Part shown: in pieces, positions 7,127-15,538 of the stretch | Numbering within the stretch: the first letter of the stretch is position 1 | Layout: every line of letters begins with the position of its first letter | DNA from: Bradyrhizobium sp. STM 3843 | GTDB taxonomy: Bacteria > Pseudomonadota > Alphaproteobacteria > Rhizobiales > Xanthobacteraceae | Length of the DNA: 51,198 bases | Direction: 5' to 3' | NCBI RefSeq assembly: GCF_000239815.1 | Contig: NZ_CAFK01000006.1 | Location: 1-51,198, forward strand | The notes under the pieces: model-generated | Told to the model about the DNA's origin: nothing | Seen by the model: only the letters and a program-made list of their open reading frames with translations | The model's database searches: none | Position numbers and translations under genes: made by a program

Positions 7127-8353
7127 TCAATCCGCGCGCCGCGTGACGATGCGGATTTCGGAGGTGAGGGTCCGGTGCACCGGGCACTTGTCGGCGATCT
7201 CCATCAGCTTGGCACGCTGGGCCTCGTCGAGCGCGCCTTCCATGGTGATCACGCGGTCCAGCTGGTCGATCATGCCGACCCTGGTCTCGCACTCCGCACA
7301 GTCCTCAGCATGGATCTTGCTGTGCTTCAGCCGCACGGTGACGCGATCGAGCGGCAGAAACTTGCGGTCAGCATACAAGCGCATGGTCATCGAGGTGCAG
7401 GCGCCGAGTGCCGTGAGCAGGAAGTCGTAAGGTCCGGGCCCTGAATCCTGACCGCCGGCTGCGACCGGTTCGTCCGCGGTGAGCTGGTGCGGACCGATGG
7501 CGATCGTCTGCTGGAATTTGCTGGCGCGGGTCTCGCGCACGATCACCTCGCGCGGACCATCCTCGGCCGCCGCGGCGGCCGGCTGTGAGATCGGCACGTC
7601 GATATAGCGGCTGGCCCAGCTCGCGACGACGTCCGCGATGTAAGCCGCGTCCTGCTTGTTGCTGACGAGATGGTCGGCGTGATCGAGCGAAACAAAGCTC
7701 TTCGGATGCTTGGCGGTAACGAAGATCCGGGTCGCATTGTCGATGCCGACGGTGTCGTCGACCGGCGAATGCATCACCAGCAGCGCCCTGTGCAGATGCA
7801 CGACCTTGTCGAGCAGGCGCTGCTCGGCGACGTCGTCGAGGAAGGACCTGTTGATGCGGAAGGGACGGCCGGCAAGCGAAACCTCCGCTGAACCCTGCGC
7901 ACGGATGTCCTCGATCCTGTCCTTGAAGAAGCCGGTGACATGGGCGGGATCGGACGGCGCGGCAATGGTGACCACGGCCTTGGCCTCCGGGATCTCTGCG
8001 GCGGCGGCGAGCACGGCGGCGCCGCCCAGGCTGTGGCCGATCAGGAGCGCGGGCGCCGTGCGGGTCTCGCGCAGATGATTGGCCGCGCGAACAAGGTCCG
8101 CCACGTTCGAGGAGAACGTCGTGTTGGCAAAATCACCTTCGCTGGAGCCGAGCCCGGTGAAGTCGAACCGCAACACGGCAATGCCCTTGGCGGCGAGCGC
8201 CATCGCGATCCGCCGCGCGGCGTGGGTCTCCTTGCCGCAGGAGAAGCAATGCGCGAACAGCGCATAGGCATGCGGCGCGCCATCGGGCAGATCCAGCGCA
8301 GCGGCGAGCTTGTCGCCACCTGCGCCCTCAAACTGGAAGCGTTCTGTCGGCAT
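7127..8353 (-). CDS. Bifunctional alpha/beta hydrolase / OsmC family protein
   Basis: A 408-residue fusion. Residues about 1-245 form an alpha/beta hydrolase with an early HCFSCGKETHAARRIA segment, the nucleophile elbow LIGHSLGGAAV near residue 100, an acid region HSPVDDTVG, and a histidine in LDHADHL. Residues about 265-405 form an OsmC/Ohr-type domain with the peroxidatic cysteine context LTALGACTSMTMRLYADR and a second cysteine in ADKCPVHRTL, typical of thiol peroxidases that reduce organic hydroperoxides. The physiological substrate of the hydrolase half is unknown. A GGGGA Shine-Dalgarno sits seven bases before this ATG; an adjacent ATG one codon earlier is also possible. It converges with the YeeE gene, with only seven bases between stops. 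Confidence 0.92.
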   Translation of the reverse strand: MPTERFQFEGAGGDKLAAALDLPDGAPHAYALFAHCFSCGKETHAARRIAMALAAKGIAVLRFDFTGLGSSEGDFANTTFSSNVADLVRAANHLRETRTAPALLIGHSLGGAAVLAAAAEIPEAKAVVTIAAPSDPAHVTGFFKDRIEDIRAQGSAEVSLAGRPFRINRSFLDDVAEQRLLDKVVHLHRALLVMHSPVDDTVGIDNATRIFVTAKHPKSFVSLDHADHLVSNKQDAAYIADVVASWASRYIDVPISQPAAAAAEDGPREVIVRETRASKFQQTIAIGPHQLTADEPVAAGGQDSGPGPYDFLLTALGACTSMTMRLYADRKFLPLDRVTVRLKHSKIHAEDCAECETRVGMIDQLDRVITMEGALDEAQRAKLMEIADKCPVHRTLTSEIRIVTRRAD

Positions 8354-8428
8354 CATGTGGTCCCCGTTTGTTGCGTGTTCACTGCCGCTCGAGCGATGAC
8401 ACAGCACGTGCGCCCGACACAGCGATGA

Positions 8429-8791
8429 TCAGTTTCGAGGAGGCAACAGCTGAATCTCCTGTTCGCCGTGCCGGATCACTGACCGCAGGTCTTGGGCGAC
8501 AATATCGGAAATCCATCGGATGAGCGCTGGAAGGGCTTCTTCCTTCGCTCGCCGACGAAGTTCGGGCAAGTCTCGCTCGATCGCGGTGCCCACTTTGATG
8601 TGGAGACGTTCATACAGCACATCGCCGTTTGGCGGCCAGTATCGCGCATCAAACAGACGCCTGCCGTGGCTACGAACGAGATGGATGTGAATTCCGATGT
8701 TTGCCTTGGTCAGTGCCTCGACGATGACGCTCGGCTTGAGGAGATAGCCGTAGCCTTTCGGTATCTTGCCCGTCTCTGAGGTGAACTCCAT
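8429..8791 (-). CDS. Hypothetical protein
   Basis: A 120-residue soluble protein that I do not recognise. It begins MEFTSETGKIPKGYGYLLK, contains IGIHIHLVRSHGRRLFDARYWPP near residues 33-55, and has a charged helical middle (RDLPELRRRAKEEALPALIRWISDIV). No signal peptide, membrane segment or metal-binding cysteine cluster is visible. The start has a GGAGATGAAGC Shine-Dalgarno region immediately upstream, and codon use is like that of the neighbours, which supports a real gene. It lies between the OsmC fusion and the molybdoenzyme, all on the minus strand, but 42 bases from the latter with no overlap, so a shared function is not implied. Confidence 0.7.
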   Translation of the reverse strand: MEFTSETGKIPKGYGYLLKPSVIVEALTKANIGIHIHLVRSHGRRLFDARYWPPNGDVLYERLHIKVGTAIERDLPELRRRAKEEALPALIRWISDIVAQDLRSVIRHGEQEIQLLPPRN

Positions 8792-8833
8792 GCTTCATCT
8801 CCGGCGCCTTCCCTCATGAAGAGGTTGACCTTC

Positions 8834-9496
8834 TCACTCCGAATAGCGCTGCTCGGCCCAGGGATCGCCGCGGTTGTGATAGCCGCGCACCTCCCAATAG
8901 CCTGGCGCGTCCTTATCGAGGAATTCGATCGCCTTCAGCCACTTCGCACTTTTCCAGAAATAGAGATGCGGCACGACGAGCCGCACGGGGCCGCCATGCT
9001 CGGCGGTCAGCGGCGCTCCGGACCAGCTGTGCGCGAGCAGCGCATCCCCGGCCGCAAAATCCTCCAGCGGTAGATTGGTGGTGTAGCCATCATAGGAATG
9101 CAGCACGACGAAATCAGCCTCGTCGCGCGGCCGGCAAGCCGCAAGCAGGTCGCGCGTCGCAAGCCCCTCCCACTGGTTGTCGTAACGCGACCAGGTGGTC
9201 ACGCAATGAATGTCGGAGACGAACTGTCTCTGCTCCTGGGCCAGGAAGGTCGAAAAATCCCAATACAGCGGATTCTCGACCGCGCCGTAGACATCGAGCC
9301 GCCAGCGCTCGCGCGAAATCTCCGGCGTGAGGCCGAGATCGAGCACCGGCCAATCGCGTGTGAGGTGCTGGCCGGGGGGGAGCCGCTGGTCCTCCGGGCG
9401 CACCATTTTCCCGGTCAGGAACTTGCCCTCGCGCGCCCAGCGCTGCTTGCTGCGGGTCAGCTTGCTCTCGGGCGGAACATCGTCCTCACCGGCCAT
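8834..9496 (-). CDS. Sulfite oxidase-like molybdopterin-dependent oxidoreductase
   Basis: A 220-residue cytoplasmic protein consisting of just the molybdopterin-binding (SUOX-fold) domain. The conserved cysteine that would ligate molybdenum is in DIHCVTTWSRYDNQWEG near residue 97, and the rest of the fold is seen as LHSYDGYTTNLPLEDF, EHGGPVRLVVPHLYFWKSAKW and a C-terminal GYHNRGDPWAEQRY. There is no Tat signal, haem domain or dimerisation domain, unlike classic SorA or MsrP, so this is the small stand-alone subfamily with unknown substrate. The ATG at 9496 fits the family N-terminus. It lies directly downstream of the MFS gene on the same strand (nine bases apart), so the pair may be cotranscribed. 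Confidence 0.92.
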   Translation of the reverse strand: MAGEDDVPPESKLTRSKQRWAREGKFLTGKMVRPEDQRLPPGQHLTRDWPVLDLGLTPEISRERWRLDVYGAVENPLYWDFSTFLAQEQRQFVSDIHCVTTWSRYDNQWEGLATRDLLAACRPRDEADFVVLHSYDGYTTNLPLEDFAAGDALLAHSWSGAPLTAEHGGPVRLVVPHLYFWKSAKWLKAIEFLDKDAPGYWEVRGYHNRGDPWAEQRYSE

Positions 9497-9505
9497 CCTG
9501 CGCCC

Positions 9506-10831
9506 TCATTCATGCCGATGCATCGCCGAGGCATGCTTGGTGTCGCGCATCGTCGCATAGATGATGAGCGACAGGAAAATCACACCCGAGAGATAATAAT
9601 AGAACCAGGTCTCGTGCCCGATGGTCTTGAAATACAGCGCGATCGCCGGCGCGGTGCCGCCGAAGATCGAAACCGTCAGAGCGTAGGGAACGCCGACGCC
9701 GAGCGCGCGGACATTGGTCGGGAACAGCTCCGCCTTCACCACCGCGTTGATCGAGGTGTAGCCGGCGACGAAGATCCAGGCTCCGCAGATCAGCAGGAAG
9801 GCGATGAACGGCTCCTTGGTCTCCTTCAGCAGCGTGAGGATCGGAATCGTCGCGAGCGTGCCGGCCACGCCGAAGAAGATCAGCAGCGGCTTGCGGCCGA
9901 TGCGGTCGGAGATCGCGCCGTAGATCGGCTGCAGGATGGTGGCGAACAGCAGCGAGCCGAAGATCACCGTGGTGGTCTGGTCCTCGGTGAGGCCGACCGA
10001 GAGCTTCACGAAGGTCTGCATGTAGGTGGTGAAGGTATAGAACGCCGCGGTGCCGCCGGCAGTGAGGCCGACCACCAGGAGCAGCTCCCGCGGATATTTA
10101 AACAGCTGCACGATCGAGCCTGAGGGGCGGACCTTTTTCTTCGCTTCCACGAAGGCTTCGGTCTCCTGCAGGTTCCGGCGCATCACCGCGACGAAGATCG
10201 CGAGTCCCGCGCCGATCGCGAACGGAATGCGCCAGCCCCAGGCCTTCAGCTGGTCGGGGGTCAGAAACACCTTCTGCAGCAGCAGAAGAACGATGATCGC
10301 GGTCAGCTGGCCACCGATCAGCGTCACATACTGGAAGCTCGAATAGAAGCCGCGATGCTTGGCATCGGCGACCTCGCTCAGATAGGTGGCGCTGGCGCCA
10401 TATTCGCCGCCGAGGCTCAAGCCCTCGATCACGCGGGCCAGAGCCAGGATCACCGGCGCAGCGAAGCCGATCGAGGCATAGGTCGGCGTGACCGCGATGA
10501 TCAGCGAGCCGAAACACATGCAGAGCACGGAGACGGTGAGCGACAGCCTGCGGCCGAAATGGTCGGCGATGTAGCCGAACAGCCAGCCCCCCAAGGGGCG
10601 CATCAGGAAGGTCGCCGCGAACACCACGGCAGCGTTGAGCTGCTCGACCACTGGGTCCTTGGACGGGAAGAAGGCCGGTGCAAAATAAAGGGCGAAGGCT
10701 GTGTAGGCGTAGAAATCGTACCACTCGACCAGATTGCCGGCGGAGCCGATCAGGATCGCCCGGATCCGGCGCTCCACATCGACGAAAGTCGTGGTTTCTT
10801 GTGCGGCAGGCTGCAGCGCCTGGTCGGTCAT
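9506..10831 (-). CDS. MFS transporter, metabolite:H+ symporter (MHS) type
   Basis: A 441-residue inner-membrane carrier with about twelve membrane segments. The N-terminus carries the MHS-subfamily pattern GNLVEWYDFYAYTAFALYF (residues about 31-49), followed by RPLGGWLFGYIADHFGRR, the loop between TM2 and TM3. YGAISDRIGRKPLLIFFG is the matching motif in the second half. MHS members such as KgtP and ProP carry dicarboxylates or osmolytes together with protons; the substrate here is not predictable. ATG 10831 is preferred because it has a GGGAGA Shine-Dalgarno; the 31 extra upstream codons are basic and non-conserved. It is followed by the molybdoenzyme gene. Confidence 0.92.
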   Translation of the reverse strand: MTDQALQPAAQETTTFVDVERRIRAILIGSAGNLVEWYDFYAYTAFALYFAPAFFPSKDPVVEQLNAAVVFAATFLMRPLGGWLFGYIADHFGRRLSLTVSVLCMCFGSLIIAVTPTYASIGFAAPVILALARVIEGLSLGGEYGASATYLSEVADAKHRGFYSSFQYVTLIGGQLTAIIVLLLLQKVFLTPDQLKAWGWRIPFAIGAGLAIFVAVMRRNLQETEAFVEAKKKVRPSGSIVQLFKYPRELLLVVGLTAGGTAAFYTFTTYMQTFVKLSVGLTEDQTTTVIFGSLLFATILQPIYGAISDRIGRKPLLIFFGVAGTLATIPILTLLKETKEPFIAFLLICGAWIFVAGYTSINAVVKAELFPTNVRALGVGVPYALTVSIFGGTAPAIALYFKTIGHETWFYYYLSGVIFLSLIIYATMRDTKHASAMHRHE

Positions 10832-10920
10832 TGTTCGGGTCTCCCGGAGCGTCTTTTTCTTATTCCCTTCTACGGCAGGAGCCCGATTTGTCAAAATGCG
10901 CCAACGGATCGGGCCGGCCC

Positions 10921-11697
10921 TCATCCCCAGCCGGCGGATATCCCCCCGTCGACGGTGAAAATCACGCCCGACGTGTAACTGGAGCGGTCCGAGGCAAGAA
11001 ACGTCATCAGGTCGGCGATCTCGCGCGGGTGCGCGGGCCGGCCGAGCGGCAGGCCTTTCTGGAATTCCTTATAGCGGCTCTCGTCGCCGAACTGATGCTT
11101 GGCGCGGGTCTTGAGCAGGGTGACATGGCGGTCGGTGCCGACCGGTCCCGGATTGATGCCGACCACGCGGATGTTGTCGGTGAGGCTCTTGCTGCCGAGC
11201 GCGCGGGTGAAGGCCATCAGCGCCGCATTCCCGGCGCTGCCGCAGATGTAGTTGGCGTCGAATTTCTCGCCGCCGACGCCGATGTCGTTGATGATGACGC
11301 CGGTCCCACGCGCCTTCATCCGTGCATAGACCAGGCGCGCAAGATTGATGAAGCCGAACACCTTGAGGTCCCAGGCATGCCGCCAGGTCGCCTCGTCGAT
11401 CTTGTCGAGCGCGCCGCCGGGAATGTCGCCGGCATTGTTGACGAGGATATCGATGTCTTCAGCGTCCTGCGCGAGCCTGGCGACGTCTTCGGGCTTGCGC
11501 AGGTCGACGGCGTGTGCCGCCGCATCGATCTGGTGTTTGGCGCGGAGCCGTTCGGCAAGCGCTTTGAGCTGATCGCCGCTTCGGGCGGCAAGGCGCAGGT
11601 GGCAGCCTTCCTCGGCGAAGGCTTCGGCCGCGGCGGCCCCGATGCCTTTGGAGGCGCCGGTGATCAGGACACGCTTGCCGGACAGATGCAAATCCAT
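10921..11697 (-). CDS. Short-chain dehydrogenase/reductase (atypical active site)
   Basis: A 258-residue Rossmann-fold protein of the SDR superfamily. The nucleotide-binding motif ITGASKGIGAAAAEAF (residues about 12-27) and NNAGDIPGGAL (about 86) are classical, and the C-terminus ends FTVDGGISAGWG. The catalytic region is unusual. Where Ser and YxxxK are expected, the sequence reads INDIGVGGEKFDANY and then ICGSAGNAALMAF, so aligning GNAAL with the usual KAAL places Asn at the catalytic lysine and Gly at the tyrosine. A nearby tyrosine four residues earlier might substitute. The protein may therefore have altered chemistry or be a binding protein. It is a single gene, divergent from tartrate dehydrogenase. 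Confidence 0.88.
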   Translation of the reverse strand: MDLHLSGKRVLITGASKGIGAAAAEAFAEEGCHLRLAARSGDQLKALAERLRAKHQIDAAAHAVDLRKPEDVARLAQDAEDIDILVNNAGDIPGGALDKIDEATWRHAWDLKVFGFINLARLVYARMKARGTGVIINDIGVGGEKFDANYICGSAGNAALMAFTRALGSKSLTDNIRVVGINPGPVGTDRHVTLLKTRAKHQFGDESRYKEFQKGLPLGRPAHPREIADLMTFLASDRSSYTSGVIFTVDGGISAGWG

Positions 11698-11869
11698 GGG
11701 ATGACTCAGTTGAGGGTGGGGGGAGGCAGGGTGGTGGGATGAATTTCAAGTGACCCGCCGGCGGGGTCAACATTGCAGCGCAGCGTTGCGCTTTACGTTG
11801 CTTTGAGCCATTGCATGGGCCGCAGACAGCGGCTGGCCCAACCGGCCCGGAGAACAAGGAACCTCATCG

Positions 11870-12946
11870 ATGAGCGCCAAGAAACCCTATCGGATCGCAG
11901 TCATTCCCGGCGACGGCATCGGCAAAGAGGTGATGCCGGAAGGCCAGCGCGTGATCGAGGCCGCCGCGAAAAAGCATGGCGTCGCCGTGCAGTTCGACCA
12001 TTTCGATTTTGCCTCCTGGGACTATTACGAGAAGCACGGCGAGATGATGCCGGAGGACTGGAAGGAACAGATCGGCAAGCACGACGCGATCTATTTCGGC
12101 GCCGTCGGCTGGCCGGCGAAGATTCCGGATCACGTCTCGTTGTGGGGCTCATTGATCAAGTTTCGCCGCGAGTTCGACCAATATGTGAACCTGCGGCCGG
12201 TCCGGTTGATGCCGGGCGTGCCGTCGCCGCTCGCCAACCGCAAGCCGGGCGATATCGATTTCTGGGTGGTGCGCGAGAACACCGAAGGCGAATATTCCTC
12301 CGTGGGCGGGCGAATGTTTCCGGGTACCGAGCGCGAATTCGTCACCCAGCAGACGGTGATGACCCGCACCGGCGTCGACCGCATTCTGAAATTTGCCTTC
12401 GAGCTCGCCCAATCCAGGCCGAAGAAGCATCTGACCTCGGCGACCAAGTCCAACGGCATCTCGATCACGATGCCCTATTGGGACGAGCGGGTCGAGGCGA
12501 TGGCGAAGAACTATTCGACCGTGAAGTGGGACAAGTACCACATCGACATCCTGACCGCGAATTTCGTGCTGCATCCGGACTGGTTCGATGTCGTGGTCGG
12601 CTCCAACCTGTTCGGCGACATCCTGTCTGATCTCGGCCCGGCCTGCACCGGCACCATCGGCATCGCGCCATCCGGCAACATCAACCCGGAGCGGAATTTC
12701 CCATCGGTGTTCGAGCCGGTGCACGGCTCCGCGCCTGACATTGCGGGGCAGGGCATCGCCAACCCGATTGGCATGATCTGGTCGGGCGCGATGATGCTGG
12801 AGCATCTCGGCGAGAAGACCGCGGCGCAGGCGATCGTCGGCGCCATCGAGCGCACGCTGGCCGAGCGCACGCTGCGCACCCGCGACCTCGGCGGCAATGC
12901 CGACACGACCGCCTGCGGCAAGGCGGTGGCGGATATGGTGGAGTAG
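11870..12946 (+). CDS. ttuC: Tartrate dehydrogenase/decarboxylase (TtuC-like)
   Basis: An NAD-dependent beta-decarboxylating dehydrogenase of the isocitrate/isopropylmalate family, in the tartrate dehydrogenase branch, which oxidises (+)- or meso-tartrate and D-malate. The 358-residue product shows IPGDGIGKEVMPEGQRVI at the start, FGAVGWPAKIPDHVSLWGSL near residue 65, QYVNLRPVRLMPGV, the substrate-site RENTEGEYSSVGGRMF (about 136), the lysine in TSATKSNG and the metal-binding GSNLFGDILSDLGP (about 243). ATG 11870 is preceded by AACAAGGAACCTCATCG, a reasonable ribosome-binding region. It is a single gene with its own upstream region facing the SDR gene. D-malate dehydrogenase (DmlA-like) activity is the main alternative. 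Confidence 0.9.
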   Translation: MSAKKPYRIAVIPGDGIGKEVMPEGQRVIEAAAKKHGVAVQFDHFDFASWDYYEKHGEMMPEDWKEQIGKHDAIYFGAVGWPAKIPDHVSLWGSLIKFRREFDQYVNLRPVRLMPGVPSPLANRKPGDIDFWVVRENTEGEYSSVGGRMFPGTEREFVTQQTVMTRTGVDRILKFAFELAQSRPKKHLTSATKSNGISITMPYWDERVEAMAKNYSTVKWDKYHIDILTANFVLHPDWFDVVVGSNLFGDILSDLGPACTGTIGIAPSGNINPERNFPSVFEPVHGSAPDIAGQGIANPIGMIWSGAMMLEHLGEKTAAQAIVGAIERTLAERTLRTRDLGGNADTTACGKAVADMVE

Positions 12947-13331
12947 TTAGACGCTCCTCCGGGCGAGATGTGCCATCTTCCCCCTTGTGGGAGAGGGTGG
13001 CAGCCGAAGGCTGCCGGGCGAGAGGTTCTCTCCTCATCGAAGATCTAAGATCGTCGCACCAACCCCTCACCCAAGAGAGTATGTCGCAACCCGTGGTGAT
13101 GCCCTCTCCCACAAGGGGGCCCACAAGGGGAGAGGGCGCAGCAATGCGCATCGCGGCTGTCGGCTACGGCGTTTCAATCCTGGACCGGCAAAGTTGTAGG
13201 GTAGGCAGAGGCTGTTAGTTGGTGTCGCCCCGGCGAACGCCGTAACCGCAAGCCGTCGTTATTCGGCATTTGTAGCCTAGCAGGCGGTATACCCTCTCCC
13301 CTTGTGGGAGAGGGTGCACCGAGCAAGCATG
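12947..13331. repeat. Gene-free stretch with three copies of palindromic repeat family C
   Basis: This 385-base interval between tartrate dehydrogenase and the hydroxyacid dehydrogenase holds three copies of a CCCTCTCC-CTTGTGG-GAGAGGG element. They are at about 12977-13022 (joined to a GGCAGCCGAAGGCTGCC hairpin), 13102-13136 (two nested arms, CCCTCTCCCACAAGGGG then CCCACAAGGGGAGAGGG) and 13292-13314 (perfect CCCTCTCCC/GGGAGAGGG arms). The copies share the same core, and the last could end transcription from both sides. No convincing protein-coding frame was seen between them. Confidence 0.8.
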
Positions 13332-14243
13332 CTATCCACCCGCTAGCCGGCGGCAATGCTCCCAGGCGGCGTGGATCAGGTTCTCGCTCGCCTCGGGCGT
13401 GCGGAAGGCCGAATGCGCTGATAGCGTCACGTTCGGGATGCTCGTGAGCACGTGATCGGCCGGCAGCGGCTCGATGTTGAAAACGTCTAGGCCGGCATGG
13501 CGGAAATGCCCCGATCGCAGCGCCTCGATCATGGCGGCCTCGTCGACGACAGCGGCGCGCGCGGTGTTGACCAGGATCACGCCCGGCCGCATTTGTGCGA
13601 TGCGCTCGCGCGAGAGAAAGCCACGGGTCTCGTCGTTGAGCAGAAGATGCAGCGAGACGACGTGGCTGGTCGCGAGCAGCTCGTCGAGGTTGACGAAGGT
13701 CACGCCTGGATGGCTCTTTGGCGAGCGGTTCCAGGCAATCACCTTCATGCCGCTGCCGGAGGCGATGCGCGCGACCTCCGCGGCGATGCCGCCGAAGCCG
13801 ATCAGGCCGAGCGTCTTGCCGGTGAGCTGCATGCCGTCGTCACGCAGCCAGTTGCCGGCGCGCATCTCGCGGTCCATCTGCGCGAGGCCGCGCGCGGAGG
13901 CCCACATCAGAGCGATCGCGGCTTCGGCGACGGCGGTGTCACCATAGCCCTTGATCAGGTGCACGGTGATGCCGAGCTCAGCCAGCTCTTCCGGGTTCAT
14001 GTAGCTACGCGCGCCGGTCCCTAGGAACACCACGTGCTTCAGCCCCTTGCATTGCCTGGCGACGTCGGTCGGCAATGCGGTGTGGTCGACGATGCCGATC
14101 TCGGCGCCGTCGAGGATCTCAGGCCATTGCTCGGGCGTGATGTTGGGATTCAAGTGCACGCGCACCGGCGGATCGCCGGCTTGGCGCTGCCGCTCGAAAA
14201 TCTCCGCGAGCGAGTCGTTGGCGTCGATGAAAACTCCGCGCAC
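13332..14243 (-). CDS. D-2-hydroxyacid dehydrogenase family protein
   Basis: A NAD(P)-dependent D-isomer-specific 2-hydroxyacid dehydrogenase, interconverting a 2-keto acid and a D-2-hydroxyacid. The 303-residue product has the Rossmann motif LGLIGFGGIAAEVARIA near residue 145, the substrate-binding arginine in LVNTARAAVVDE (about 228), the glutamate in DVFNIEPLP and the catalytic histidine in LSAHSAFRTPE (about 276), so the catalytic set is complete. The GTG at 14243 is preferred over the TTG at 14249 because GGAG lies seven bases upstream of GTG but only one base from TTG. It is directly downstream of the M20 amidase on the same strand (16 bases), so the two are probably cotranscribed. The substrate is unknown. 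Confidence 0.88.
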   Translation of the reverse strand: MRGVFIDANDSLAEIFERQRQAGDPPVRVHLNPNITPEQWPEILDGAEIGIVDHTALPTDVARQCKGLKHVVFLGTGARSYMNPEELAELGITVHLIKGYGDTAVAEAAIALMWASARGLAQMDREMRAGNWLRDDGMQLTGKTLGLIGFGGIAAEVARIASGSGMKVIAWNRSPKSHPGVTFVNLDELLATSHVVSLHLLLNDETRGFLSRERIAQMRPGVILVNTARAAVVDEAAMIEALRSGHFRHAGLDVFNIEPLPADHVLTSIPNVTLSAHSAFRTPEASENLIHAAWEHCRRLAGG

Positions 14244-14259
14244 TGTCAATCTCCAGAAA

Positions 14260-15522
14260 TCACGACGCGACGCCGGCGAGCGCCAGCACCGTGTGCATCA
14301 GGACATTGGCGCCGGCCGCGCAGTCGGCTTGCGTCGCGTCTTCCAGCTCATTGTGGCTGATGCCGTCCTTGCAGGGCACGAACACCATCGCCGCCGGCAT
14401 GATGGTGTTGAGGTTGCAGGCGTCATGTCCGGCGCCGGAGGTGATGCGCCGGTGCGAATAGCCGAGGTTTTCCGCGGCATGCTCGACAGCGTCGACCAGC
14501 TTGGGATCGAAATGCGTCGGCGGCTTGCGCCAGACCAGGTCGATCGCGATCTCGACTTTACGCCTGGCCGCGATCTCGGCGGCCGCCGCACGCAGGCTCT
14601 GGTCGAGCGCGTCGAGCGTGTCGGCATCCTTGCTGCGGCAGTCGATCGTGAAGGCGATCTCGCCGGGAATGACGTTGCGCGAGGGATTCTGGATCACGGC
14701 TTCGCCGATGGTCCCGACCGCATTCGGGCCGAGCCTGATCGCGATCTGCTCCAAGGCGAGCGCAAATTGCGACAGCGTCAGCAGCGCATCGCGGCGCAGC
14801 GGCATCGGGGTCGAGCCGGCATGGCTCTCGAAGCCGACAATCCTGCCATCGTACCAGAACACGCCCTGGCCGGAATCGACCACGCCGATGGTCCTGTTCT
14901 CCGCTTCCAGGATCGGGCCCTGCTCGATATGCAGCTCGACGAAGCTTGAAAACTTTTGCGTGCCGACCTTGGTCTCGCCGCGATAGCCGATTTTGTCCAA
15001 GGCGTCGCCGACCGTGACGCCTTCGGCATCCTTGCGCGAGAGAATGTCGTCGACGGTGAAATCGCCGACATAGGCGGCCGAGGCCATCATCGCCGGCGCG
15101 AAGCGCGAGCCTTCCTCATTGGTCCAGTTGACGATGCAGATCGGCGCCTCGGTTTCGATGCCGGCATCGTTCAAGGTGCGGATCACTTCCAGCGCGCCGA
15201 GCGTGCCCAGGATGCCGTCGAACTTGCCGCCGGTCGGCTGGGTGTCGAGATGCGACCCGATCCCGATCGGCGGCTTCGACATGTCACGGCCCTTACGAAG
15301 TGCGAACATCGAGCCGAGCGTATCGACATGCACCTCGAGGCCCGCGTCCTCGCAGGCTTTGCGAAACCAGTCGCGCACCTGCCTGTCTTCCTCGCTCAAG
15401 GTCAGCCGGCGGACGCCGCCTTTCGCGGTGGCGCCGAACTTGGCGGTCTCGTGAATGCTGCCCCAGAGGCGGGCGGAATCGATCTGCAGATTGGTCGCGG
15501 CTCGGCTCATTGCGTCATCCAT
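14260..15522 (-). CDS. M20-family amidase / N-carbamoyl-L-amino acid hydrolase-type (hydantoinase/carbamoylase) Zn-dependent hydrolase
   Basis: This 420-residue hydrolase belongs to the M20 amidase/carbamoylase group, which includes beta-ureidopropionase, allantoate amidohydrolase and N-carbamoyl amino acid hydrolase. The metal site is complete: GSHLDTQPTGGKFDG (His and Asp, about residue 88), NWTNEEGSRFAPAM (Glu-Glu), ELHIEQGPILE (His) and ISHNELED (C-terminal His). The FESHAGSTPMPLRRDAL segment is the dimerisation domain, and SGAGHDACNL is the group hallmark. ATG 15522 is chosen; another ATG lies four codons further in. It sits 16 bases upstream of the hydroxyacid dehydrogenase and next to a Liv-type importer and a LysR regulator, so imported ureido or amide compounds are plausible substrates, by inference. 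Confidence 0.9.
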   Translation of the reverse strand: MDDAMSRAATNLQIDSARLWGSIHETAKFGATAKGGVRRLTLSEEDRQVRDWFRKACEDAGLEVHVDTLGSMFALRKGRDMSKPPIGIGSHLDTQPTGGKFDGILGTLGALEVIRTLNDAGIETEAPICIVNWTNEEGSRFAPAMMASAAYVGDFTVDDILSRKDAEGVTVGDALDKIGYRGETKVGTQKFSSFVELHIEQGPILEAENRTIGVVDSGQGVFWYDGRIVGFESHAGSTPMPLRRDALLTLSQFALALEQIAIRLGPNAVGTIGEAVIQNPSRNVIPGEIAFTIDCRSKDADTLDALDQSLRAAAAEIAARRKVEIAIDLVWRKPPTHFDPKLVDAVEHAAENLGYSHRRITSGAGHDACNLNTIMPAAMVFVPCKDGISHNELEDATQADCAAGANVLMHTVLALAGVAS

Positions 15523-15538
15523 GTCACCCGGCGTGATC

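Noticed and set aside
11752..11768. GACCC/GGGTC hairpin upstream of tartrate dehydrogenase as a terminator or operator
   Set aside because: The arms are only five bases in a GC-rich context and there is no further support.
12947..13331. Possible CRISPR array from the three CCCTCTCC/GGGAGAGGG copies
   Set aside because: The copies are irregularly spaced, vary in length, have palindromic cores and no constant spacer size, and no cas gene is near.
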